Counted from the stretch's first letter, positions 16,413-26,089 are shown. The stretch: 64,000 bases of DNA from an uncultured Eubacteriales bacterium (GCA_900314775.1 OMWM01000002.1:27549-91548), one strand, 5' to 3'. Translations and numbers: made by a program. The notes: generated by a model not told the origin, from the sequence alone.

Positions 16413-16601
16413 ATGTCAATATGTCCTAAGAACCGTTCCTCCAGAGCCAGAAGGGACAAGCGCAGAGCTAACTGGAAGATGGACACACAGTCATTTTCCA
16501 GATGCAGCAAGTGCGGCGCTTTAGTATTACCGCACCGCGTATGCAAAGCCTGTGGTACATATAACAAGAAGGAAGTAATTAAGGTACAGGAAGTACAGTA
16601 A
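16413..16601 (+). CDS. rpmF: 50S ribosomal protein L32
   Basis: 62 residues, preceded by GGAGGTG. The N-terminus MSICPKNRSSRARRDKRRAN and the four-cysteine zinc ribbon CSKCG ... CKACG in the second half identify the zinc-binding form of L32, a large-subunit ribosomal protein. It follows yceD by 13 bases and precedes plsX, the conserved rpmF-plsX order that links ribosome and phospholipid synthesis. A long hairpin follows the gene. Confidence 0.96.
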   Translation: MSICPKNRSSRARRDKRRANWKMDTQSFSRCSKCGALVLPHRVCKACGTYNKKEVIKVQEVQ

Positions 16602-16612
16602 TTAAGATTTCG

Positions 16613-16667
16613 GAAGAAAGCTGTTACAAGCAGGTCTCATTCAGGCTCGTTTGTAACAGCTTTCTTC
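16613..16667 (+). terminator. Long hairpin between rpmF and plsX (terminator or attenuator)
   Basis: A perfect 17-bp stem (arms 16613-16629 and 16651-16667, GAAGAAAGCTGTTACAA and its complement) encloses a 21-base loop. Only a T-rich tail (CTTCTAT) follows, not a clean T run. No promoter is evident before plsX, so it may partly attenuate read-through or protect the rpmF transcript end. Confidence 0.6.
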
Positions 16668-16692
16668 TTCTATATGCGGAAGGAATAATAAT

Positions 16693-17712
16693 ATGAGTGA
16701 TCTGATTCGAATTGCCGTCGATGCGATGGGCGGCGACAATGCACCGGCTTCGATCGTCGAAGGCGCTGTGATGGCTGTCAATGAGAGCAAGGAGATCATG
16801 GTATACCTTACCGGTGATCAGGAGGCAGTCAGGAAGGAACTGGATAAATACACCTATGATGCGGACCGTCTGCAGATCGTGCATGCGTCCGAGGTAATTA
16901 CCAATGAAGAGCATCCGGCGATGGCTATCCATGACAAGCCGGATTCATCCATTGCTGTCGGCGAGCGTATGGTGCGCGACGGCAAGGCGGATGCGTTTAT
17001 CTCCGGCGGCAGCACGGGTGCCGTGCTGGTCGGCGGCCAGCTTATTGTCGGCAGAATCCGCGGCGTGCGCAGACCGGCGCTTGCCTCGATCATCCCGACA
17101 GACAAGGGATTTTCACTGCTGATCGACTGCGGCGCCAATGTGGACGCGAAGCCGGAGCAGCTGCTGCAGTACGCGCAGATGGGCACGATCTACCTGTCCA
17201 ATATCATGCATATCCAGAATCCGGAGGTGCGTATCCTGAATATCGGTGCCGAGGAGGAGAAGGGAAATGCGCTTGTACAGGAGACTTTCCCGCTGCTGAA
17301 GGCCTGCAGCGACATTAATTTCAAGGGCAGCATCGAGGCACGTGACGTGCCGTACGGTGCGGCGGATATCATCGTCTGCGATGCCTTTGCGGGCAATATC
17401 GTGCTGAAGATGTATGAAGGTGCGGCTTCGATGCTGTTTAAGAACATCAAGGCGGCGCTGCTCAGCACGTTCCGTTCCAAGATCGGCGCCCTGCTGATCA
17501 AGAAGAGCCTCAAGGAGAAGCTCAAACAGTTTGATATCACCAAGTACGGCGGCGCGCCGATGCTGGGTCTTCGCGGCCTGGTTGCCAAGGTGCACGGCAA
17601 CGCATCTTCCAAGGAAGTAAAGCATGCGATTCTGCAGTGCATCGATTACAAGAAAAATGATATTCAGGGCAAGGTTGCGATGGCGATCCGTCAGGAGGGA
17701 AGTGCGGACTGA
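16693..17712 (+). CDS. plsX: Phosphate acyltransferase PlsX
   Basis: 339 residues with GGAAGGA before the ATG. PlsX converts acyl-ACP to acyl-phosphate, the substrate of PlsY, at the membrane surface. The N-terminus RIAVDAMGGDNAPASIVEGA and the segments FISGGSTGAVLVGG and DAFAGNIVLKMYEG are characteristic and complete. The stop codon overlaps the rnc start by one base (TGATG), indicating translational coupling. The acyl carrier protein gene acpP often found between plsX and rnc is absent. FakA and PlsY, encoded in the same window, share its acyl-phosphate pathway. Confidence 0.97.
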   Translation: MSDLIRIAVDAMGGDNAPASIVEGAVMAVNESKEIMVYLTGDQEAVRKELDKYTYDADRLQIVHASEVITNEEHPAMAIHDKPDSSIAVGERMVRDGKADAFISGGSTGAVLVGGQLIVGRIRGVRRPALASIIPTDKGFSLLIDCGANVDAKPEQLLQYAQMGTIYLSNIMHIQNPEVRILNIGAEEEKGNALVQETFPLLKACSDINFKGSIEARDVPYGAADIIVCDAFAGNIVLKMYEGAASMLFKNIKAALLSTFRSKIGALLIKKSLKEKLKQFDITKYGGAPMLGLRGLVAKVHGNASSKEVKHAILQCIDYKKNDIQGKVAMAIRQEGSAD

Positions 17713-18404
17713 TGGCAAAAGAAGCATTAAAGCAGCTGCAGGACAGAATTGATTATCATTTTAAGGATGAATCGTATCTTTTTCTTGCGATGACGCACAG
17801 CTCTTATGCCAATGAGCACAAGCTCCGCCATATTCATCATAACGAACGGCTGGAATTTCTGGGCGATGCCGTGCTGGAGATTGTCAGCAGCGATTTTCTC
17901 TACCGGAACTTTCCGGAGATGGACGAGGGAGAGATGAGCAAGAAGAGGGCGAGCCTGGTCTGTGAGCCGACGCTTGCCTTCTGCGCGCGCCAGATCGACC
18001 TCGGCCGCTATATCATGCTCGGCCGCGGCGAGGACATGAACGGAGGACGCAAACGGGACTCGATTTTGTCCGATGCCTTTGAAGCACTGATCGGGGCCAT
18101 CTATCTGGACGGCGGCATCGAGCCGGCCAGCCGGTTTATTCTCGGCAACGTGCTGGATGATATCGAGCACAAGACCATGTTCCGCGACAGCAAGACCATC
18201 CTGCAGGAGATTCTGCAGAAGAATCATCACGAGGCGATCGTCTACGAACTGATTCGGGCAGAGGGACCGGAGCATGACCGGACCTTTTACATGCAGGTCA
18301 GATGCGGGGACAAGGTGCTCGGCAGCGGCAGCGGCAGGACAAAGCAGGCCGCCGGCCAGAATGCAGCATACGATGCGATTCTGAAGATCAGAAACGGTAA
18401 ATAA
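17712..18404 (+). CDS. rnc: Ribonuclease III
   Basis: 230 residues. It cleaves double-stranded RNA, including the rRNA precursor. The catalytic signature NERLEFLGDAVLE is at residues 44-56 and a second acidic cluster SDAFEALIGAIYLD lies near 118-131; the C-terminal dsRNA-binding domain ends with GRTKQAAGQNAAYDAILKI. The ATG overlaps the plsX stop by one base. smc follows after 6 bases, the standard rnc-smc-ftsY order of Firmicutes. Confidence 0.97.
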   Translation: MAKEALKQLQDRIDYHFKDESYLFLAMTHSSYANEHKLRHIHHNERLEFLGDAVLEIVSSDFLYRNFPEMDEGEMSKKRASLVCEPTLAFCARQIDLGRYIMLGRGEDMNGGRKRDSILSDAFEALIGAIYLDGGIEPASRFILGNVLDDIEHKTMFRDSKTILQEILQKNHHEAIVYELIRAEGPEHDRTFYMQVRCGDKVLGSGSGRTKQAAGQNAAYDAILKIRNGK

Positions 18405-18410
18405 CGCTTT

Positions 18411-21400
18411 ATGTATTTAAAATCAATTGAGATACAGGGATTCAAATCCTTTGCCAACAAGCAGGTATTTGAATTTCACAAGGGAATTACGGCGATTGTC
18501 GGGCCGAACGGCAGCGGCAAGAGCAACGTCGCGGACGCGATGCGCTGGGTGCTCGGTGAGCAGAGCGCGAAACAGCTGCGAGGCAGTAAGATGGAAGATG
18601 TCATTTTCGCCGGCACGCAGCTGCGCAAGCCGATGGGCTTTGCCTATGTCGCCATTACATTTGACAATGAAGACCGGCGTCTGAATCTCGACTATGATAC
18701 GGTGAAAATCTCGCGGCGCGTGTACCGCTCCGGTGAGAGTGAATACATGATCAACGGCAATCAGTGCCGTCTGAAAGATATCCAGGAGCTCCTTTTCGAT
18801 ACCGGTATCGGCAAGGAAGGCTATTCCATCATCAGCCAGGGCCGTATCGACCAGATTTTAAGCGGCAAACCGGAGGATCGCCGCGAGCTGTTCGATGAGG
18901 CCGCCGGCATTGTCAAATACAAGAAGCGGCGGGAACTGACAGAGAAGAATATCGATGAAGAGAAGGCCAATCTGGCCAGAATCGATGATATTCTCTACGA
19001 ACTCGAGTCGCAGCTTGGTCCTCTTGAGAAACAGAGTGAAAAAGCGGCACGCTATCTGTCGCTGCGCGATGAGCTGCGAAATTACGATGCCAATATTTAT
19101 CTTCTGTCATTTGACAAGGTGAAGAAGGATGCGGCGCAGCTCGAAGAGAAGATCAGCATCAACCAGTCTCAGCTGACGCAGACGCAGAAGGAATCCGATG
19201 AGGTGAAAAAAGCCTACGCGCAGCTCGAAGAGAAGGCAGGCGCGCTGACCGACCGGATCCAGTCGCTGCAAGACGAGATCCACGACCTGGATGTGCAGCA
19301 GGAACACCTGCGCGGCCGGGAAGGACAGTGCGCGCAGCGCCTCGAGTCGCGGCGCGCGGATATCCGCCGGATGGACAGCGAGATTGACAGCTTTGAGGAG
19401 CAGGCGGCCGGGAAGGCAGACGAGGAAAATGAACAGAAAGCCCGCGGCGAGGAATTTGAAGGGAAATTCCGCGAGGCGGAAAACCGCAGACGCGAGACGG
19501 CTGCGGCACTGGAGAATATCCGGGGTTCTATTGCGCAGCTGAGCAAAGAGATTGACGCCTGCAACACGTCCGTCATCGACAGGATGAATGAGGAAGCGCA
19601 GGTCAAGGTGCAGCTGCAAAAGTGCGAGACCGTGCGCGAGCAGGCGCAGAAGCGGCGCCAGGAGCTGCAGGAGCAGCTGGAGATGCAAAGAAGCGCCGGT
19701 GAGGACGAGGAAGAAGTCCTCATGGATCTGAAAAGTCAGGCCTCTGAGATTGCGCTCGCCGTTTCGCGGGCGAAGGGGCAGACAGTCAGCATAGAGGCGC
19801 AGGCAAAACGTATTTCCGAGGATACCGCCTCTTCCTGGGACCGTTACAACCAGAATGACCGCCGCCTCAATGAAGAGAAGGCGCGGCTCACGACGCTGCG
19901 CAATATCACCGAACGCTATGAAGGCTACGGCTACAGTATCCGCAAGGTCATGGAGTACAAGAAGAAGCGGCCGGGCATTATCGGCGTCGTGGCGGATATC
20001 ATTCATGTAGACAAAAAATACGAGCTGGCCATCGAGACAGCGCTCGGCGGCAGCATTTCGAATATTGTTACGGATGATGAGAGAACGGCCCGCGATATGG
20101 TTGAAGTGCTGAAGGCGGGACGGTTCGGCAGGGCGACATTTCTGCCGCTCACCTCGATTCGCGGACGGCGTCTTGATAATTTCGACAGCAGGGGCTGCAA
20201 AGGCGTGATCGGCCTGGCGGATACGGTTGTGACCTGTGATGATCGTTTCCGCGAGGTGGCCGCTTATCTGCTCGGCCGCGTTGTCGTCGTCGACAATATC
20301 GACAATGCGCTGCAGCTGGCGCGGAAAACAGGATACCGCTATCGGATTGTGACGCTCGAGGGCGAAGCTCTGAGCCCGGGCGGCTCGATTGCCGGCGGTG
20401 CCTATCGGAACACGCAGAATCTGCTGGGCAGAAGCCGGGAGATTGCGGAGCTGACCGAATCCGTCCGGAAATATCAGTCGAAGGCGCAGCAGCTGCGCGA
20501 TCATATCAATCAGCTGCAGTCTGATAAACAGAAAAACAAAGAGGATGCGCAGAAAAACGCCGCCTCGCTTTCTGATCTCAAGGTGCGCGACAACACGGTT
20601 CGCATGAAAATCGAGCAGATCAGTAAGAGCCGCAGCGCGCGGGAGGATGAAATTGCGCAGGCCGATGAGGAGATCAAAGGCATTGACCGTCAGCTCAAGG
20701 AAAACGAAGAGCAGGTACAGCAGCTGCGCGGCAGATTGAAGGCACACACCGGCAAGCGCGAGGAAAACAGCCGCCGGGCCGATGAACTCGGCAGGCAGAT
20801 GGAACAGCTGCGCAGCCGCGAAAAATCGCTCAGTGAGCAGGACGCGCAGGCACAGGCACAGTTCGCCGGCATCCAGCAGCAGCGCCGTTTCGCACAGGAA
20901 AATGCACAGCGCGCGCGGCAGGAACAGGAGAAAATCCGGGCGGATATCGAAAGCCGCAGGCAGTCCCGCGCGGAGGCAGCCGCAGAAATCGGCCGCATCG
21001 AGCAGGAGCAGAAGGAAATCACGCATAGCATGGAAGAGACCGTGCGCGAGCGTGACGAAAAGAACAGTCTGTACGAGAGCGCAGTGCAGGAGAAGGAACA
21101 GTACACGGCGGAGAACAAAAAATTCTTCGAACGCCGCGAGGAGCTTTCAGCCGAGCTGAATGCGCTCGATAAAGAGCAGTACCGTCTGAACAGTCAGAAG
21201 GAAAAACTGGAAGAGAGCCGTTCCTCGCTCAGCAGCTATATGTGGGATGAGTACGAGCTGACCTACGAGTCGGCAAAAGCACTCGCGCAGGATGCATTGC
21301 AGCAGATGCCGTACAATAAACTGCAGCGGCATGCCGCCGACCTGAAAAAGGAAATGCGCAGCCTCGGCGATGTGAATGTCAATGCCGTGGCGCAGTACAA

Positions 21401-21974
21401 AGAGCAGCTGGAGCGCTACGAGAAGATGAAGACGCAGCACGATGATATCGTGGAGACGCAGAAGAAGCTGGAGAGCATCATCCGCGGCCTCAATAAGTCG
21501 ATGACGCAGCGTTTTTCCGAGCAGTTTGTGCTGATTCAGCAGCAGTTTGACCGGATTTTCCGCAGCCTGTTCGGCGGCGGCAAGGCAGCCCTCGAGCTGG
21601 CTGACCCGGACAATCTGCTGGAGACAGGCGTGCTGATCAATGTACAGCCGCCGGGCAAAAAACTGCAGAACATGATGCAGCTTTCGGGCGGTGAGAAGGC
21701 ACTGACGGCGATCTCCCTTCTTTTTGCCATCCAGAGCCTGAATCCGTCCCCGTTTTGTCTGCTGGACGAGATCGAGGCGGCACTGGATGATGCCAACGTC
21801 AAGCGTTTTGCGGATTATCTACGCAATCTCACAGACGACACGCAGTTTATTGTCATAACGCACAGGCGTGGTACAATGAATGCAGCGGATGTTCTGTACG
21901 GTATCACCATGCAGGAAAAGGGTGTTTCCACCCTCGTATCCGTGAACCTGATCGACAGTCAGCTTACAAATTAG
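18411..21974 (+). CDS. smc: Chromosome segregation protein SMC
   Basis: 1187 residues, typical full length. SMC dimers with ScpA/ScpB load on DNA and organise and separate the chromosome. Walker [10 protein letters not shown] is at residues 31-39 and the Q-loop region follows. Two long coiled coils of Glu/Gln/Arg-rich sequence (about 165-505 and 670-1020) flank the hinge at about 515-665 ([20 protein letters not shown]). The C-terminal head has the ABC signature [10 protein letters not shown] near 1090 and Walker [13 protein letters not shown] near 1117. It lies between rnc and ftsY; its stop is 10 bases from ftsY. The scp genes are not in this window. Confidence 0.98.
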   Translation: MYLKSIEIQGFKSFANKQVFEFHKGITAIVGPNGSGKSNVADAMRWVLGEQSAKQLRGSKMEDVIFAGTQLRKPMGFAYVAITFDNEDRRLNLDYDTVKISRRVYRSGESEYMINGNQCRLKDIQELLFDTGIGKEGYSIISQGRIDQILSGKPEDRRELFDEAAGIVKYKKRRELTEKNIDEEKANLARIDDILYELESQLGPLEKQSEKAARYLSLRDELRNYDANIYLLSFDKVKKDAAQLEEKISINQSQLTQTQKESDEVKKAYAQLEEKAGALTDRIQSLQDEIHDLDVQQEHLRGREGQCAQRLESRRADIRRMDSEIDSFEEQAAGKADEENEQKARGEEFEGKFREAENRRRETAAALENIRGSIAQLSKEIDACNTSVIDRMNEEAQVKVQLQKCETVREQAQKRRQELQEQLEMQRSAGEDEEEVLMDLKSQASEIALAVSRAKGQTVSIEAQAKRISEDTASSWDRYNQNDRRLNEEKARLTTLRNITERYEGYGYSIRKVMEYKKKRPGIIGVVADIIHVDKKYELAIETALGGSISNIVTDDERTARDMVEVLKAGRFGRATFLPLTSIRGRRLDNFDSRGCKGVIGLADTVVTCDDRFREVAAYLLGRVVVVDNIDNALQLARKTGYRYRIVTLEGEALSPGGSIAGGAYRNTQNLLGRSREIAELTESVRKYQSKAQQLRDHINQLQSDKQKNKEDAQKNAASLSDLKVRDNTVRMKIEQISKSRSAREDEIAQADEEIKGIDRQLKENEEQVQQLRGRLKAHTGKREENSRRADELGRQMEQLRSREKSLSEQDAQAQAQFAGIQQQRRFAQENAQRARQEQEKIRADIESRRQSRAEAAAEIGRIEQEQKEITHSMEETVRERDEKNSLYESAVQEKEQYTAENKKFFERREELSAELNALDKEQYRLNSQKEKLEESRSSLSSYMWDEYELTYESAKALAQDALQQMPYNKLQRHAADLKKEMRSLGDVNVNAVAQYKEQLERYEKMKTQHDDIVETQKKLESIIRGLNKSMTQRFSEQFVLIQQQFDRIFRSLFGGGKAALELADPDNLLETGVLINVQPPGKKLQNMMQLSGGEKALTAISLLFAIQSLNPSPFCLLDEIEAALDDANVKRFADYLRNLTDDTQFIVITHRRGTMNAADVLYGITMQEKGVSTLVSVNLIDSQLTN

Positions 21975-21984
21975 GAGCAGTTAT

Positions 21985-23112
21985 ATGGAAGAAAATGAAA
22001 AGATGAAGGAAACAGCCGCGCAGGCGGAAACCGAAAACGCAGAGATTTCCGCGCAGGAGACCGATGCGGAAAATGCAGAGGTCTCTGCACAGGAGGCGGA
22101 AACCGGGGATCCGGCAGATAACGCGCAGGAAGCGGAAAATGCCGGAGAGGCCGGCAGCGCGGATGACGAGGAGAGCGGCGACGAGGAGAAGAAAGAGAAG
22201 AAGGGCTTTTTTGCCCGTCTCATGGAAGGCCTGGCCAAGACCCGCGACAGTTTCCGCAAGAGCTTTAACGCACTGTTTTCCGGCTTTTCGCAGATCGATG
22301 ATGATTTCTACGACGAACTGGAAGAGCTGCTGATCACATCGGACATCGGTGTGGAGACGACCATGAAGATCATCGATGATCTGAAAGAGAAGGTCAAAGA
22401 GCAGCACATCAAGAAGCCGGAAGAGTGCCGCCAGCTTGTCATCGACGGCATCAAGGAGCAGATGCGCACGGCACCGGCAGAATATGATTTTGAAAATGAG
22501 AAATCCGTCGTACTTGTGATCGGCGTCAACGGCGTAGGCAAGACGACGACCATCGGCAAACTCGCCGCACAGTACAGAAAGCGCCATAAGAAGGTCATTC
22601 TGGCGGCCGCGGATACTTTCCGCGCGGCGGCCGCGGAGCAGCTGACCATCTGGGCCAAGCGTGCCAAAGTCGATATTGTTGCGGGCCAGGAGGGCTCCGA
22701 CCCGGCTTCCGTGATCTATGATGCGATTGCGGCGGCGAAGTCCCGCAAGGCTGATATCCTGATCTGCGATACGGCCGGCCGGCTGCACAACAAGAAAAAC
22801 CTGATGAATGAGCTTGCCAAGATCAGCCGCGTGATCGACCGCGAGTATCCGGAAGCCAGACGGGAGAACCTGATCGTGCTCGACGGCACAACCGGCCAGA
22901 ACGCGCTGGTACAGGCCCGCGAATTCAAGCAGGCAGCCGATATCACGGGCATCATCCTGACCAAACTCGACGGCACGGCCAAAGGCGGCATCGCCATCGC
23001 GATCCAGTCGGAGCTCGGCGTACCGGTCAAATACATCGGCGTCGGCGAGAAGATCGAGGATCTGCAGAAATTTGACGCGGATGCCTTTGTGGATGCACTT
23101 TTTGCAGACTGA
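21985..23112 (+). CDS. ftsY: Signal recognition particle receptor FtsY
   Basis: 375 residues. FtsY is the membrane-associated GTPase that docks the SRP-ribosome complex at the translocon. Residues 1-70 form an acidic Ala/Glu/Gln A-domain with short repeats (SAQEAETG-type), as is usual for FtsY although the length varies. The N domain follows, and the GTPase G domain shows GVNGVGKTTT near 180, DTAGRLHN near 264 and TKLDGTAKGG near 330. A GxGE motif (GVGEKIEDLQKF) closes the domain. It sits between smc and ylxM-ffh, so receptor and SRP protein are encoded side by side. Confidence 0.97.
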   Translation: MEENEKMKETAAQAETENAEISAQETDAENAEVSAQEAETGDPADNAQEAENAGEAGSADDEESGDEEKKEKKGFFARLMEGLAKTRDSFRKSFNALFSGFSQIDDDFYDELEELLITSDIGVETTMKIIDDLKEKVKEQHIKKPEECRQLVIDGIKEQMRTAPAEYDFENEKSVVLVIGVNGVGKTTTIGKLAAQYRKRHKKVILAAADTFRAAAAEQLTIWAKRAKVDIVAGQEGSDPASVIYDAIAAAKSRKADILICDTAGRLHNKKNLMNELAKISRVIDREYPEARRENLIVLDGTTGQNALVQAREFKQAADITGIILTKLDGTAKGGIAIAIQSELGVPVKYIGVGEKIEDLQKFDADAFVDALFAD

Positions 23113-23136
23113 TCGGCGGATTTGCGTAAAATCCGG

Positions 23137-23165
23137 TTGACAAGCCCGCAGCGATACGATAGAAT
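23137..23165 (+). promoter_or_regulatory. Sigma-A-type promoter of ylxM-ffh
   Basis: TTGACA at 23137-23142 and TAGAAT at 23160-23165 with a 17-base spacer, downstream of the ftsY stop. The predicted start near 23172 falls inside an inverted repeat. Confidence 0.75.
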
Positions 23166-23167
23166 AC

Positions 23168-23197
23168 CACCTGTAAAGTAAAAATACTTTACAGGTG
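23168..23197 (+). promoter_or_regulatory. 13-bp inverted repeat at the ylxM-ffh transcription start
   Basis: CACCTGTAAAGTA and its exact complement flank an AAAA loop. The repeat straddles the predicted transcript start, and its right arm runs into the AGGTGAT ribosome site of ylxM (23193-23199). It could act as a DNA operator, or as an RNA hairpin (9 to 10 bp if transcription starts near 23172) next to the ribosome site. Confidence 0.6.
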
Positions 23198-23204
23198 ATT
23201 CTTT

Positions 23205-23564
23205 ATGGATAAACTTTTACAAGAGACGCTGCTGTATGATTTTTACGGCGAGATGCTTACGCCTCATCAGAAAGAGATATACGAGGATTTCGTCCTCAAC
23301 GATCTTTCCCTGAGCGAGATTGCGCAGCAGCATGGAATCAGCCGTCAGGGCGTATACGATATTATCAGACGCAGCCGCCAGATGCTGAGCAGCTATGAAG
23401 AGAAGCTGGGACTCGTCGGCAGGTTTGTGAAGATACGGCGCGACATCGGACAGATCCGTGAGAACGCCGCCATGATACTGGAGAACCAGCAGAATCCCGA
23501 GACAGTCCGGACGGGCGTCGGACGGATCCGGGAGATTTCAGACAGAATACTGGATGAGTTATAG
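23205..23564 (+). CDS. ylxM: YlxM family SRP-associated DNA-binding-like protein
   Basis: 119 residues. The N-terminal half matches the sigma-factor region-4-like helix-turn-helix of YlxM (LSLSEIAQQHGISRQGVYDI). The C-terminal half is helical and charged. YlxM is encoded upstream of ffh in many Firmicutes and has been implicated in SRP function; in streptococci it modulates the SRP-FtsY cycle. It is a small soluble protein. The start is fixed by AGGTGAT 5 bases upstream. ffh follows 19 bases after the stop, with GAGGTGAG as its own ribosome site. Whether it binds DNA or RNA here is unknown. Confidence 0.92.
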   Translation: MDKLLQETLLYDFYGEMLTPHQKEIYEDFVLNDLSLSEIAQQHGISRQGVYDIIRRSRQMLSSYEEKLGLVGRFVKIRRDIGQIRENAAMILENQQNPETVRTGVGRIREISDRILDEL

Positions 23565-23583
23565 AATGAACTGAGGTGAGCAG

Positions 23584-24930
23584 ATGGCTTTTGAGAGCTT
23601 AACAGAAAAGCTGCAGAATGCTTTCAGGAATCTCCGCAGCAAAGGCAAGCTGACCGAAGCGGATGTAAAGGCTTCCCTGAAGGAAGTCAAGATGGCGCTG
23701 CTTGAGGCGGATGTCAATTACAAGGTCGTCAAGCAGTTTGTGAAGAGTGTTGAAGAGAGAGCCGTCGGGCAGGAGGTTATCAAGAGTCTGACACCGGGAC
23801 AGACGATGATCAAGATTGTTGATGACGAACTGACACAGCTGATGGGCGGTGAGATGACCGAACTGAAGCTGAAGCCGCAGGATCAGGTGACGGTGATCAT
23901 GATGGCCGGTATTCAGGGCGCCGGCAAGACGACGACAAGCGCCAAGCTTGCCGGGCAGTTCAAGGCGAAGGGACGCAAGCCGCTGCTTGTAGCCTGCGAT
24001 GTGTACAGGCCGGCCGCGATCAAACAGCTCGAGGTCAACGGCGAGAAGGTCGGCGTCGAGGTCTTCTCGATGGGCGACAAGAAGAATCCGGTTAAGATTG
24101 CGGAGGAATCCATCCGCTATGCGCAGGACAAGGGGTTCAATGTGGTCCTGCTCGATACGGCAGGCCGCCTGCAGGTCGATGAAGAGATGATGCAGGAGCT
24201 TGCGGATATTCAGGCAGCGATTCAGGTTGATTATACAATATTTGTGGTCGATGCCATGACCGGTCAGGATGCGGTCAACGTCGCGAAGACCTTTAATGAG
24301 AAGATCGAAATCGACGGCGTCATCCTCACCAAGCTCGATGGCGATACCAGAGGCGGTGCGGCGCTTTCCATCCGTGCCGTAACCGGCAAACCGATTCTCT
24401 ATGTCGGCATGGGTGAGAAGCTGGAGGATCTGCAGCAGTTCCATCCGGACAGAATGGCTTCCCGTATTCTCGGCATGGGCGATGTCCTCACGCTGATCGA
24501 CAAGGCTACAGCCGAGATCGACGAGGAGAAGGCCCGCGAGATGACCGCGAAGATGCGCAAGGCGCAGTTCACCTACAACGATCTGCTGGATTCCATGCAG
24601 CAGATCAGGAACATGGGCGGCGTCAACGACATCCTTTCGATGGTGCCGGGCATGAGCACACAGCTCAAGGGCGCCCAGGTCGATGAGAGCCAGATGGGAC
24701 GCATCGAGGCGATTATCGGCTCGATGACACCGGAGGAGAGAGAACATCCGGAGCTCATGAATCCGAGCCGCAAGAAGCGGATCGCAGCCGGTTCCGGTGT
24801 TACGATCGCGGAGGTCAACAAGCTGGCCAAGACGCTGGATCAGATGAAGTCGATCATGAAGCAGATGAACGGCGGCGGTATGAAGAATTTCGCAAAGCGC
24901 GGCCGCTTCAGATTTCCTTTCAGTTTCTGA
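23584..24930 (+). CDS. ffh: Signal recognition particle protein Ffh
   Basis: 448 residues, normal length. Ffh binds the SRP RNA and signal sequences of nascent membrane and secreted proteins. The N domain precedes the G domain with GIQGAGKTTTSAKL near 109, DTAGRLQVD near 190 and TKLDGDTRGG near 246. The M domain (about 300-448) is Met-rich (DQMKSIMKQMNGGGM) and contains the RNA-binding helix ends. The last residues KRGRFRFPFSF are aromatic and basic. The gene is followed by rpsP after 86 bases, the usual ffh-rpsP order. The SRP RNA gene was not found in this window. Confidence 0.98.
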   Translation: MAFESLTEKLQNAFRNLRSKGKLTEADVKASLKEVKMALLEADVNYKVVKQFVKSVEERAVGQEVIKSLTPGQTMIKIVDDELTQLMGGEMTELKLKPQDQVTVIMMAGIQGAGKTTTSAKLAGQFKAKGRKPLLVACDVYRPAAIKQLEVNGEKVGVEVFSMGDKKNPVKIAEESIRYAQDKGFNVVLLDTAGRLQVDEEMMQELADIQAAIQVDYTIFVVDAMTGQDAVNVAKTFNEKIEIDGVILTKLDGDTRGGAALSIRAVTGKPILYVGMGEKLEDLQQFHPDRMASRILGMGDVLTLIDKATAEIDEEKAREMTAKMRKAQFTYNDLLDSMQQIRNMGGVNDILSMVPGMSTQLKGAQVDESQMGRIEAIIGSMTPEEREHPELMNPSRKKRIAAGSGVTIAEVNKLAKTLDQMKSIMKQMNGGGMKNFAKRGRFRFPFSF

Positions 24931-25016
24931 TTCATTTAATACAATGCTATCAGCGGCACTCAGCCGTGATGAATAAATAACCATTATAAGACAAATTTCA
25001 GGAGGTACATTTTATT

Positions 25017-25262
25017 ATGGTAAAGATCAGATTAAAGAGACTTGGCAAGAAGAAAGCACCTTTCTACAGAATCGTCGTTGCAGACGGCAGAGCACCGAGA
25101 GACGGCCGTTTCATCGAGGAGATCGGCTATTACAATCCGAACGTTGAGCCGAGCGAGATCAAGGTAGATGCTGAGGCAGCTAAGAAGTGGATGGCAACCG
25201 GTGCACAGCCGACTGAGACCGTAGCAAGACTCTTCAAGACCGCCGGAGTCATCGAAGACTGA
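25017..25262 (+). CDS. rpsP: 30S ribosomal protein S16
   Basis: 81 residues preceded by AGGAGGTAC. The sequence begins [20 protein letters not shown] and continues [12 protein letters not shown], which is diagnostic for S16. It is followed 16 bases later by the KH-domain gene. The rpsP-khpA-rimM-trmD-rplS series is conserved in Firmicutes and combines ribosomal proteins with a ribosome maturation factor and a tRNA methyltransferase. Confidence 0.98.
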   Translation: MVKIRLKRLGKKKAPFYRIVVADGRAPRDGRFIEEIGYYNPNVEPSEIKVDAEAAKKWMATGAQPTETVARLFKTAGVIED

Positions 25263-25278
25263 TTCCTGAGGCCCGGGC

Positions 25279-25506
25279 ATGAAGGAGTTACTGGAAATTA
25301 TTGCCAGATCTCTGGTAGATCATCCGGAGAGTGTCGTCGTAACAGAGACAGAAGACGAGGATACAATTCACCTTGAGCTCAGGGTTGCCCCGGAGGATAT
25401 GGGCAAGGTGATCGGCAAGCGCGGGCGCATCGCCAACGCGATCCGTGTCGTCGTCAAATCAGCCGCTGTTTCGGATGACAAGAAGGTTGACGTGGAAATC
25501 GTTTGA
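25279..25506 (+). CDS. khpA: KH-domain RNA-binding protein KhpA (YlqC)
   Basis: 75 residues, full length. The KH RNA-binding motif is clear: GKVIGKRGRIANAIRVVVKS contains the GxxG loop (GKRG). KhpA works with KhpB/EloR in RNA binding tied to cell elongation in Gram-positive bacteria. It lies directly after rpsP and before a hairpin that separates it from rimM. Confidence 0.92.
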   Translation: MKELLEIIARSLVDHPESVVVTETEDEDTIHLELRVAPEDMGKVIGKRGRIANAIRVVVKSAAVSDDKKVDVEIV

Positions 25507-25513
25507 TAGAATA

Positions 25514-25545
25514 AAAGCCGGTTCACCGTAAACCGGCTTTATTTG
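25514..25545 (+). terminator. Intrinsic terminator after khpA
   Basis: A 10-bp stem (AAAGCCGGTT / AACCGGCTTT) with a 7-base loop is followed by ATTTGTTGTTT. It splits the rpsP-khpA pair from rimM-trmD, with only 24 bases left before the rimM ATG. Confidence 0.8.
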
Positions 25546-25563
25546 TTGTTTGACAGAAGAAAT

Positions 25564-26085
25564 ATGGATAAATATTTAAGAGTCGGCACAGGCACGCGCC
25601 CGCATGGCACCGCGGGCGAGGTGAAGGTGTACCCGACAACAGATGATATAGACAGATTCCGTGACCTGGAGACGTGCTATGCAGCGAGGCCCGGCGAGGA
25701 GCCGGTCCTTCTGACAATCCGGAGCGTCAAGCGGGTGAAGAATCTCGCCGTACTTGGCTTCGAGGAGATCACGGATATGAACGGTGCAGAAGCGCTGCGC
25801 GGGAAGGATCTTCTGATTCTGCGCAGTCAGGGTGTGCCGCTGAAAGACAATGAGAACTACATCGGCGATCTGATCGGCATGCGGGTTGTCACCGATGACG
25901 GCCAGGAGCTGGGCGAGCTGACCGAGGTCATGGAAACCGCGGCCAATGCCGTTTTTTCGGTCCGTGACGGCGAGGGCAGGGAGATCCTGATCCCGTCGAT
26001 TCACGAATGCATTCTCGATGTGAATCTCGAGGAGAATGTGATGACGGTGCATCTGCTGCCCGGTCTGCGGGAACTGCAGGGGTGA
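25564..26085 (+). CDS. rimM: Ribosome maturation factor RimM
   Basis: 173 residues from the ATG at 25564; an in-frame TTG at 25543 lies inside the T tail of the terminator and is not credible. RimM assists late 30S assembly around the S19/S13 head. The N-terminal RimM domain begins [20 protein letters not shown], and the C-terminal PRC-barrel domain shows [20 protein letters not shown] and [20 protein letters not shown]. Its ribosome site is weak (AGAAGAAA). It is followed by trmD after 4 bases. Confidence 0.95.
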   Translation: MDKYLRVGTGTRPHGTAGEVKVYPTTDDIDRFRDLETCYAARPGEEPVLLTIRSVKRVKNLAVLGFEEITDMNGAEALRGKDLLILRSQGVPLKDNENYIGDLIGMRVVTDDGQELGELTEVMETAANAVFSVRDGEGREILIPSIHECILDVNLEENVMTVHLLPGLRELQG

Positions 26086-26089
26086 TGGC

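Noticed and set aside
18436..18456. GATTCAAATCC, resembling a tRNA T-loop
   Set aside because: It lies in the smc start, and no acceptor or anticodon stems surround it.
25550..25555. TTGACA just before rimM
   Set aside because: The ATG is 9 bases later, so no -10 box or transcript start can fit.
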